Source of the DNA: an uncultured Flavobacteriales bacterium
Lineage (GTDB): Bacteria > Bacteroidota > Bacteroidia > Flavobacteriales > Crocinitomicaceae
Length of the DNA: 6,150 nt
Assembly (NCBI GenBank): GCA_946886545.1
Contig: CAMPIU010000191.1
Location: 1-6,150, forward strand
Direction: 5' to 3'
Shown: positions 1 through 4,798 of the stretch, in pieces
Layout of the letters: every line of letters starts with the position of its first letter
Numbering within the stretch: the first letter of the stretch is position 1
Translations under genes and position numbers: made by a program
Notes under the pieces: model-generated
Databases searched by the model: none
Told to the model about the DNA's origin: nothing
Seen by the model: only the letters and a program-made list of their open reading frames with translations

Positions 1-1
1 G

Positions 2-415
2 TCCAAAACAGATCCTTCAGTCGCACCGGAGACCTGTGAAAATTTATTCCTGTTAATTCCGATTGCACCGGATTTGAAAGACACGGAAGAAAAGAGAGAA
101 CATTATTTTGAAATCCTGAAAGAACGTTTAGTTGAAAAAATCGGCTTTGATATCAATCCGCATATCGTTTACAAACGTAGCTATTGCATCTCGGATTTTG
201 TGACTGATTATAATGCTTTCAAGGGAAACGCTTATGGATTGGCAAATACACTAAAACAAACTGCTTTGCTTAAACCTCGCATTAAAAACAAGCATTTATC
301 AAACCTGTTTTATACAGGGCAATTGACGGTACCGGGCCCCGGAGTTCCGCCATCAATTATCTCAGGAGAAGTTGTCGCAAAACATGTGATCAAACGGATT
401 GAAAAACTGAATTAA
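2..415 (+). CDS. crtI: Phytoene desaturase, C-terminal part (5' end cut by window edge)
   Basis: This is the last 137 residues of a CrtI-family FAD-dependent phytoene desaturase, which introduces double bonds into phytoene on the way to lycopene. The frame is open from the first base, so the start and the N-terminal dinucleotide-binding motif lie outside the window. The fragment opens with a PSVAPE..ENLFLLIPIAP segment, and residues 104-117 (YTGQLTVPGPGVPP) are the characteristic C-terminal FAD/substrate region of Bacteroidetes CrtI, followed by SGEVVA. A TTG at position 74 lies in this frame but is internal, because homology continues upstream of it. CrtI proteins are usually about 490-500 residues, so roughly a quarter is visible. 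It ends 10 bases before crtB, its direct pathway partner, which supports co-transcription. Related family members (CrtN-like, CrtO-like or ketolase-type) cannot be fully excluded from the C-terminus alone, but the crtB neighbour makes CrtI much the best reading. Confidence 0.93.
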   Translation, partial: SKTDPSVAPETCENLFLLIPIAPDLKDTEEKREHYFEILKERLVEKIGFDINPHIVYKRSYCISDFVTDYNAFKGNAYGLANTLKQTALLKPRIKNKHLSNLFYTGQLTVPGPGVPPSIISGEVVAKHVIKRIEKLN

Positions 416-425
416 GAACTCTATT

Positions 426-1262
426 ATGAAACAACTGTTCGATACACTTTCTCACGATATGAGTGCAATGACTACCAAAAAGTACAGCACTTCCTTTTCG
501 CTTGGCATTCATTTTCTAAGTAAAGATCTGCAGGCGCCTATCCATGCGATTTATGGTTTTGTGCGCTTTGCTGATGAAATCGTTGATAGTTTTCATGCAT
601 ACAATAAGAAAGAATTGCTTCATGAATTCAAAGCGGAAACATACAAGGCACTTGAACGCGGTATTTCTCTGAACCCCATTTTAAATAGTTTTCAATGGGC
701 TGTAAACAAATACCAGATTGATCCCGAATTGATTGAAATTTTTCTTCAGTCAATGGAAATGGACCTGGAAACAACTCAATACGAACGAACAGTTTATGAG
801 CAATACATATTAGGTTCTGCCGAAGTGGTTGGATTAATGTGTTTGAAAGTATTTGTAAGAGGAAACGAAGAAAGTTATTTGAGCTTAAAAGATTCGGCAA
901 TGAAATTAGGATCTGCCTTCCAAAAAATAAATTTCCTTCGCGACTTAAATGCCGATTACTACCAATTGGGCCGGACTTATTTCCCGGAAATGAACTTTGA
1001 GCTCTTTGACAGTAAAATGAAAACCAAAATTGAGCAAGAAATCGAATTGGACTTTAAAGCAGGATACGAAGGAATCAAATTGTTGCCTAAAGATGCTCGA
1101 TTTGGGGTTTACATGGCTTATCGTTATTACATCAAATTATTTCACAAGATCCAAAAAACAGATGCAAAGATTATTTTGGGGACACGCATCCGGATTGGAG
1201 ACAATAAAAAGGTTCGTTTGCTTTTTACTTCTTATCTTCGCCACAACTTGAATTTATTGTAG
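426..1262 (+). CDS. crtB: Phytoene synthase (squalene/phytoene synthase family)
   Basis: The 278-residue product should condense two geranylgeranyl diphosphates head to head into phytoene, the first committed step of C40 carotenoid synthesis. Both Asp-rich Mg-diphosphate motifs are present: D50-E-I-V-D54 within YGFVRFADEIVDS, and D173-L-N-A-D177 within INFLRDLNAD. The second runs into the conserved YYQLGRTYFP. Residues 129-140 (LGSAEVVGLMCL) match the central helix of bacterial phytoene synthases. Length is normal for the Bacteroidetes members. The ATG at 426 sits 10 bases after the crtI stop and has no good Shine-Dalgarno, only an A-rich leader, as is usual in this phylum. The stop TAG shares its G with the GTG start of idi. 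The squalene-type enzymes HpnC/HpnD and dehydrosqualene synthase CrtM share the motifs, but position directly after crtI and the sequence style favour phytoene synthase. The substrate is inferred. Confidence 0.95.
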   Translation: MKQLFDTLSHDMSAMTTKKYSTSFSLGIHFLSKDLQAPIHAIYGFVRFADEIVDSFHAYNKKELLHEFKAETYKALERGISLNPILNSFQWAVNKYQIDPELIEIFLQSMEMDLETTQYERTVYEQYILGSAEVVGLMCLKVFVRGNEESYLSLKDSAMKLGSAFQKINFLRDLNADYYQLGRTYFPEMNFELFDSKMKTKIEQEIELDFKAGYEGIKLLPKDARFGVYMAYRYYIKLFHKIQKTDAKIILGTRIRIGDNKKVRLLFTSYLRHNLNLL

Positions 1263-1786
1263 TGTTGGAAACAGTTGTATTGGTTAATGAGCAGGATGAA
1301 GTGATCGGTTCCATGGAAAAAATGGAGGCACATCAAAAAGGATTATTGCATCGCGCCTTCTCTGTTTTCATTCATCAAAATGGCAAAATTTTACTTCAGC
1401 AAAGGAGTTTAAACAAATACCATTCAAGCGGATTGTGGACCAATACCTGTTGTTCGCACCCCCGCTTGGACGAATCACTTGCAAATGCGGGAAGCCGCCG
1501 ATTAAAAGAGGAAATGGGAATTGATTGCAAAGTAAAACCTCATTTTCATTTTATCTATAAGGCAAAACTCGACGGAGGCTTAATTGAAAATGAGCTGGAT
1601 TACGTCTTGTTTGGTTCATACACCGGTGAAATTCATCCCAATGCGGATGAAGTAATGGATTATAAATGGATGGATTGGTCTGAATTCGTAGAAGACATTT
1701 CACAAAGACCGGAACGATATACCGCATGGCTTCAAATATTAGTGACTGATTATAAATCTTACATAGAAGAAATACTTTTCTCATGA
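1262..1786 (+). CDS. idi: Isopentenyl-diphosphate delta-isomerase, type 1 (Nudix fold)
   Basis: This enzyme interconverts IPP and DMAPP, supplying the allylic primer for prenyl diphosphates and hence for the carotenoid steps encoded upstream. Of 174 residues (E. coli Idi has 182), the whole active site can be matched: catalytic C64 and metal ligand H66 in TNTCCSHP, metal ligands H24 and H30, and E109/E111 in IENELDYV, where E111 corresponds to the second catalytic residue. A Nudix-like helix follows at residues 78-87 (SRRLKEEMGI). The start is GTG at 1262, or possibly TTG at 1265. No ATG lies early enough to keep the conserved N-terminal LETVVLVN strand. The start overlaps the crtB stop by one base and the stop overlaps the next gene as ATGA, so translational coupling is likely. 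It is a metal-dependent type 1 enzyme and not the flavin type 2 form. Confidence 0.96.
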   Translation: MLETVVLVNEQDEVIGSMEKMEAHQKGLLHRAFSVFIHQNGKILLQQRSLNKYHSSGLWTNTCCSHPRLDESLANAGSRRLKEEMGIDCKVKPHFHFIYKAKLDGGLIENELDYVLFGSYTGEIHPNADEVMDYKWMDWSEFVEDISQRPERYTAWLQILVTDYKSYIEEILFS

Positions 1787-2187
1787 AAATCTTTCGTGTC
1801 GAACAATTCAACGCAGCACATCGTTTATTCAATCCAAAATGGGATAATGAAACGAATGACCGTGTTTTTGGAAAATGCAACAACCCAAATTTCCACGGAC
1901 ACAATTACAAACTGGAAGTTGAATTAGATGGTCCGATCAATCCGGAAACGGGTTATGTAATGGACATGAAAAAACTTTCCGATATCATGAAACTCGAAAT
2001 CCTCGAACGTTTTGATCACCGAAACCTGAACCTGGATTGTCCTGAATTCAAAGATCTAATCCCTTCTGCAGAAAATATCGCTTTGGTATGCTGGAATATT
2101 CTCCGAGAAAAATTACCATCGGAATTAAAATTAAAAGTTCGAATATGGGAAACTCCGAGAAATGGAGTTGAATACGATGGAAACTAA
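1783..2187 (+). CDS. 6-pyruvoyltetrahydropterin synthase / 6-carboxytetrahydropterin synthase family (COG0720)
   Basis: This 134-residue T-fold enzyme acts on dihydroneopterin triphosphate, the product of GTP cyclohydrolase I. Zinc ligands are H13 (in FNAAHRL), H38 and H40 (in HGHNY). The catalytic Cys is C32, the D78-H79 pair lies in RFDHRNLN, and E123 (in WETPRNGVEY) is the pterin-anchoring Glu. The spacing C32-x5-H38-G-H40 (GKCNNPNFHGHNY) is that of animal PTPS, which makes 6-pyruvoyltetrahydropterin for tetrahydrobiopterin. QueD of the queuosine pathway typically has C-x3-HGH, and the folate-type PTPS-III has Glu in place of Cys. Automatic annotation would probably say QueD. I leave the symbol blank because residues and context do not settle the product. 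The gene starts within the idi stop (ATGA), is the last gene of the operon, and is followed by a weak hairpin. No queC, queE, folE or sepiapterin reductase is in the window. Confidence 0.9.
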   Translation: MKIFRVEQFNAAHRLFNPKWDNETNDRVFGKCNNPNFHGHNYKLEVELDGPINPETGYVMDMKKLSDIMKLEILERFDHRNLNLDCPEFKDLIPSAENIALVCWNILREKLPSELKLKVRIWETPRNGVEYDGN

Positions 2188-2250
2188 ATGTTTGAGCAGG
2201 ATATTTTTAAAAAAATCAAAATAATTGCCGCACTAACGCTTGCCAGTATC

Positions 2251-2276
2251 AAAAGCTAACGCTTTTTCTTATTTTT
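2251..2276 (+). terminator. Weak candidate terminator after the carotenoid/pterin operon
   Basis: AAAAGC (2251-2256) can pair with GCTTTT (2261-2266) across a four-base TAAC loop, and the right arm runs into a T-rich tract to 2276. The stem has only two G-C pairs, so it is a poor intrinsic terminator, and the T tract overlaps the -7 box of the next gene. It is the only hairpin of this kind in the 107-base gap that I can find by eye. Confidence 0.35.
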
Positions 2277-2277
2277 G
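2270..2277 (+). promoter_or_regulatory. Bacteroidetes -7 promoter element upstream of the three-helix membrane protein gene
   Basis: TATTTTTG matches the TAnnTTTG consensus recognised by the Bacteroidetes primary sigma factor in full. It ends 17 bases before the ATG at 2295, which allows a short leader. A TTG at 2240-2242 lies 27 bases upstream, longer than the usual spacing of roughly 17-23, so the -33 element is poor or absent. The element lies in an AT-rich gap where chance matches are plausible. Confidence 0.5.
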
Positions 2278-2294
2278 TTAGACACAAATTAATC

Positions 2295-2615
2295 ATGAGA
2301 GCTCTTTCAGCAGTAGGTTTCGTAATCAGTATTATCGGTTTGCTTTTGGTTTGCTACAACCAGTTTGCAGTCATTCCGTTTTTAACAGATTTGAACGGAA
2401 GCAATGAAATACTTGACAATGAATTTACAGCTGCGTTGAGGCAAAAATATGAAACCCAGCTTTTGTTCATCAGTACGATCAGCATCATTGTAGGTGTTTT
2501 CTCTGTTCTGTTCTGCTCGCTTGTTTACCTGAGAAAAAGAACCCGAATGACTTTAATGGGCACAATTTTCGGCTTATTGGTTGCAGTTATGGGGATTATT
2601 CATTCCTGGTACTAA
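2295..2615 (+). CDS. Small integral membrane protein of unknown function, three predicted helices
   Basis: I do not recognise this 106-residue protein. Hydrophobicity by eye gives three membrane segments: about residues 5-27, 55-79 and 85-103. The cluster R80-K-R-T-R84 between helices 2 and 3 should be cytoplasmic. With R2 also inside, the positive-inside rule predicts N-in and C-out, with residues 31-54 (acidic, containing LDNEFTAALRQKYE) outside as the only sizeable loop. There is no lipobox, no cleavable signal and no obvious catalytic motif. A single Cys lies in helix 1 and another in helix 2. The ATG at 2295 is preceded by a -7 box and no Shine-Dalgarno. Codon use and base composition look like the neighbours, which argues for a real gene. 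The photolyase starts 58 bases downstream on the same strand, so the two may be co-transcribed. That position is the only functional hint. Confidence 0.8.
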   Translation: MRALSAVGFVISIIGLLLVCYNQFAVIPFLTDLNGSNEILDNEFTAALRQKYETQLLFISTISIIVGVFSVLFCSLVYLRKRTRMTLMGTIFGLLVAVMGIIHSWY

Positions 2616-2631
2616 ACAAGGCTTAAAAAGT

Positions 2632-2663
2632 TTCAAAAGTATTCAAACATCATCTTTTGAATA
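2632..2663 (+). repeat. TTCAAA half-sites and overlapping inverted repeats upstream of the photolyase
   Basis: TTCAAA occurs at 2632-2637 and again at 2642-2647, exactly ten bases apart, and in inverted form (TTTGAA) at 2656-2661. The right-hand copy can pair with either left copy: TTCAAAAG 2632-2639 with CTTTTGAA 2654-2661, or TATTCAAA 2640-2647 with TTTGAATA 2656-2663. Each gives a perfect eight-base AT-rich stem. It lies in the 58-base gap that ends at the photolyase ATG. It could be an operator with half-sites on one helix face, or a leader hairpin. No clean TAnnTTTG box is visible in the gap. Confidence 0.4.
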
Positions 2664-2673
2664 ATTCTCATCT

Positions 2674-3984
2674 ATGGAAAATCTGATACTTTTTTGGCAT
2701 CGAAGAGATTTAAGAATTTCCGACAATGCAGGTCTTTTCAAAGCTCTTAAGCACGGTGGAAAAGTTCAGCCGGTTTTTATTTTTGATACTCAAATTTTAA
2801 GTGAGCTTCCAAAAAATGACCAGCGCATCTTATTCATTCATCAAAGAATAAAAGAATTAAGCGCTTCTTATAAAAAACTGGGGGCCTGCTTATGGGTTTT
2901 TCATGGAAATCCCACCCGGCTTATTCCTGACCTGGTCAAGGAACACACTATTCAAACGGTATTCTGCAACAGGGATTATGAACCCAATGCCATCAAACGT
3001 GATCAAATCATCTATGAAGAACTTCAAAAATTGAATTGTAATTTTTCCGGCTCGAAAGACCAGGTTATTTTTGAAAAAAATGAGGTAGTAAAACCCGATG
3101 GAAAGCCATATCACGTTTTCACTCCTTACATGAAACGCTGGAAAGAAAAGGTAAATGATTTTTATTTAAGCTCATATCCGGTCGAAAAATATGTTGCCAA
3201 TCTGAATAAAGGTGAAGAAATTCCTGTTCCGGGTATTGCAGAATTGGGTTTTAGCGAAAAACAAACCCAAGGTTTTCCAACTGACGAAATACCGGCTCAA
3301 ATCATTCAAAACTACCATGAAACCAGAGACACGCCATCAATTGAAGGAACTTCCCGCCTGAGCATTCACCTGCGTTTTGGCACACTGTCTATTCGTGAAC
3401 TGATAAGAAAAGCAATCACACTAAACAATGAGAAATTCCTGAATGAATTGATCTGGAGAGATTTTTATCAAATGATCTTGTACTGGTACCCTGAAAGTGT
3501 TGACCATTCCTTCAAACCGGAATACGACCACATCGAATGGGAATTTGATGAAACACAATTCCAGGCTTGGTGTAATGGTCTGACAGGCTATCCGTTGGTA
3601 GATGCCGGAATGCGTGAATTGAACGAAACCGGTCACATGCACAATCGGGTGCGAATGGTGGTTGCGAGCTTTTTGTGCAAACATTTGTTGCACGATTGGC
3701 GCTTAGGTGAACGTTATTTTGCCGAAAAATTACTGGATTTCGAATTGGCAAGCAATGTTGGCGGCTGGCAATGGGCAGCAGGTTCCGGTGTTGATGCAGC
3801 TCCCTACTTCCGGATTTTTAATCCGACAAGTCAGCAGGAGCGATTTGATCCGGAATTCAAGTATATCAAAAAATGGGTTCCGGAATTCAATACACCGGCC
3901 TACCCCAAACCAATCGTAGAACACAAATGGGCAAGGGAACGGGTTTTGGAACGTTATAAAAAAGCCTTAAATTCGAAAGAGTAA
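2674..3984 (+). CDS. phr: Deoxyribodipyrimidine photolyase (class I CPD photolyase, cryptochrome/photolyase family)
   Basis: The 436-residue product uses FADH- and blue/near-UV light to split cyclobutane pyrimidine dimers. The N-terminal Rossmann-like antenna domain begins with LFWHRRDLRISDN (residues 6-18) and runs to about residue 130. The helical FAD domain starts near residue 218 (EGTSRLSIHLRFGTLS). Aligned with E. coli PhrB, the electron-transfer Trp triad is W289, W342 and W365, lesion-binding Trp are W261 (ELIWRDF) and W367 (GGWQW), and N361 is the Asn facing flavin N5 that marks CPD photolyases. The C-terminal DAAPYFRIFNP block is intact. Length is normal (E. coli 472). The bound antenna, folate or deazaflavin, cannot be told from the sequence by eye. 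The ATG at 2674 is supported by homology directly after it, and no Shine-Dalgarno is visible. A cryptochrome role without repair is possible but less likely with these residues. The stop lies 15 bases from the convergent gene. Confidence 0.96.
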   Translation: MENLILFWHRRDLRISDNAGLFKALKHGGKVQPVFIFDTQILSELPKNDQRILFIHQRIKELSASYKKLGACLWVFHGNPTRLIPDLVKEHTIQTVFCNRDYEPNAIKRDQIIYEELQKLNCNFSGSKDQVIFEKNEVVKPDGKPYHVFTPYMKRWKEKVNDFYLSSYPVEKYVANLNKGEEIPVPGIAELGFSEKQTQGFPTDEIPAQIIQNYHETRDTPSIEGTSRLSIHLRFGTLSIRELIRKAITLNNEKFLNELIWRDFYQMILYWYPESVDHSFKPEYDHIEWEFDETQFQAWCNGLTGYPLVDAGMRELNETGHMHNRVRMVVASFLCKHLLHDWRLGERYFAEKLLDFELASNVGGWQWAAGSGVDAAPYFRIFNPTSQQERFDPEFKYIKKWVPEFNTPAYPKPIVEHKWARERVLERYKKALNSKE

Positions 3985-4005
3985 TTTAACAAGAAAGAAT
4001 TACTT
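3979..4005. terminator. Weak hairpin spanning both convergent stop codons
   Basis: AGTAATT (3980-3986) pairs with AATTACT (3998-4004), extendable by wobble pairs to a nine-pair stem around a nine-base A-rich loop. It covers the photolyase stop and the stop of the minus-strand gene, so it could end transcription from both sides. It is AT-rich and has no clear T tract on either strand, so support is modest. Confidence 0.3.
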
Positions 4006-4632
4006 CCGCTGCAATTCTCCGGATCGCCATTTCTGAAGGAAAGTTGCCCACGCAAACGGATTTAGGAGGTTATTTACCGGAGATTGCCCCATCGTATATA
4101 AACGTGTATTGTTTTGATTGACCACATTTCCGAAGGAAAGAGATGCATCATTCGGAACCATCGAAGCGATGTTTGCCAAAGATTGTCCTGATAATTGCCT
4201 TTGAGCTCTCAGCATCGCATCTTCATAAGGATTCATTTCTACAAATGCACGTGCAAACGCTTCTTTCGACGGCCATGGATAAACAACAACCTCTCTCAAC
4301 TGGATCGGGTCAATGGTCATCATGTGAATAATAGAATATCGGTCTTCACTCAAAGTATCCGGTACAATATAAGAAGACGGTTTATGCGCGTAGTACCTGA
4401 ATATAATTGTGTCTCCCGGCTGAACCACCAGTGAAAAAAATCCGTAAATGTCTGCAATTGTTCCTCTGTGAACAGTTTTATTATAAACAGCGGCATAGGG
4501 CATTTCCTGCAAACTATCTGAAGAAACCACCACACCCGACAATTGAATCAATCTCTCTTCTTTTTGAGAATTTGCATTCAGAGAAATGGCAAAGATCATT
4601 CCTATAAGTCCGTATTTCAACCAATTATTCAT
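4000..4632 (-). CDS. Secreted protein with carboxypeptidase-like regulatory domain, function unknown
   Basis: This 210-residue protein begins with a signal peptide: K6, hydrophobic residues 7-18, and a plausible signal peptidase I site after A20-N-S22, before Q23. Residues 29-95 form a CarboxypepD_reg-like beta-sandwich, recognisable from the LSGVVVSSDSLQEMPYAAV start, the G57-T....DIYGFFSLVV turn and the PGDTIIF strand. This domain precedes TonB-dependent receptor barrels and other Bacteroidetes surface proteins, but here no barrel follows. The remaining residues carry a distinct tail with VVVYPWPSKEAFARAF (about 115-130), an Arg/Gln-rich LRAQRQLSGQSL helix and PVNNLLNPFAW near the C-terminus. 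I believe similar stand-alone proteins occur widely in Flavobacteriia as hypotheticals. No catalytic residue is evident and no C-terminal sorting domain is visible. It is probably periplasmic or outer-membrane associated. It is convergent with the photolyase and divergent from guaB. Confidence 0.85.
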   Translation of the reverse strand: MNNWLKYGLIGMIFAISLNANSQKEERLIQLSGVVVSSDSLQEMPYAAVYNKTVHRGTIADIYGFFSLVVQPGDTIIFRYYAHKPSSYIVPDTLSEDRYSIIHMMTIDPIQLREVVVYPWPSKEAFARAFVEMNPYEDAMLRAQRQLSGQSLANIASMVPNDASLSFGNVVNQNNTRLYTMGQSPVNNLLNPFAWATFLQKWRSGELQRK

Positions 4633-4706
4633 ATTACAAGATTACGGAATTTTCGATAATCCTTAAAGCCTTTCACTTCCTTTAACATTAATTATCAGCA
4701 AAAAGT

Positions 4707-4730
4707 CAGAAAGTTAACAGAAAGTTTAAC
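4707..4730 (+). repeat. Imperfect tandem repeat upstream of the guaB promoter
   Basis: AGAAAGTTAAC (4708-4718) is followed directly by AGAAAGTTTAAC (4719-4730), two units differing by one inserted T. A shorter AAAAGTC precedes them at 4701-4707. The repeat ends eight bases before the guaB -33 element, a position fitting an activator or repressor site. The 166-base divergent region holds no gene, and I see nothing else in it beyond this repeat and the guaB promoter. Confidence 0.35.
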
Positions 4731-4738
4731 TAAACCGA

Positions 4739-4768
4739 TTTGTTTCTAGTTGAAAATAATTACTTTTG
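4739..4768 (+). promoter_or_regulatory. Bacteroidetes-type promoter of guaB
   Basis: TTTG at 4739-4742 and TACTTTTG at 4761-4768 fit the Bacteroidetes -33 (TTTG/TTG) and -7 (TAnnTTTG) elements with an 18-base spacer. The -7 box ends 30 bases before the guaB ATG, leaving room for a short leader. This is the best promoter match in the window. Confidence 0.7.
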
Positions 4769-4798
4769 CGAGAATTTATTTCAAAAATAGGTTCACAC

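Noticed and set aside
332..342. GC-rich near-palindrome CCGGGCCCCGG inside crtI.
   Set aside because: It encodes the conserved PGPG of the CrtI C-terminus, and the palindrome is imperfect. Coding constraint explains it.
74..415. A separate 113-residue gene starting at TTG 74.
   Set aside because: The same frame is open to the window start and the upstream residues (PSVAPE, LFLLIPIAP) are CrtI sequence, so this is the tail of one larger gene.
2188..2259. A 23-codon ORF whose ATG follows the pterin synthase TAA directly and in the same frame.
   Set aside because: The pterin synthase already ends at its normal family C-terminus, so this is not a broken extension. The peptide is very short, has no recognisable motif or Shine-Dalgarno, and overlaps the direct repeat and the hairpin.
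3421..3751. Long open frames on the minus strand inside the photolyase gene, and similar ones opposite crtB, idi and guaB.
   Set aside because: They lie opposite strongly conserved coding sequence, have compositionally odd translations and match no family. They are antisense shadows.
4637..4644. TAATCTTG on the minus strand, close to TAnnTTTG, as a promoter for the minus-strand gene at 4632.
   Set aside because: It has one mismatch and lies only four bases from the start codon, too close for a -7 element of a normal leader.
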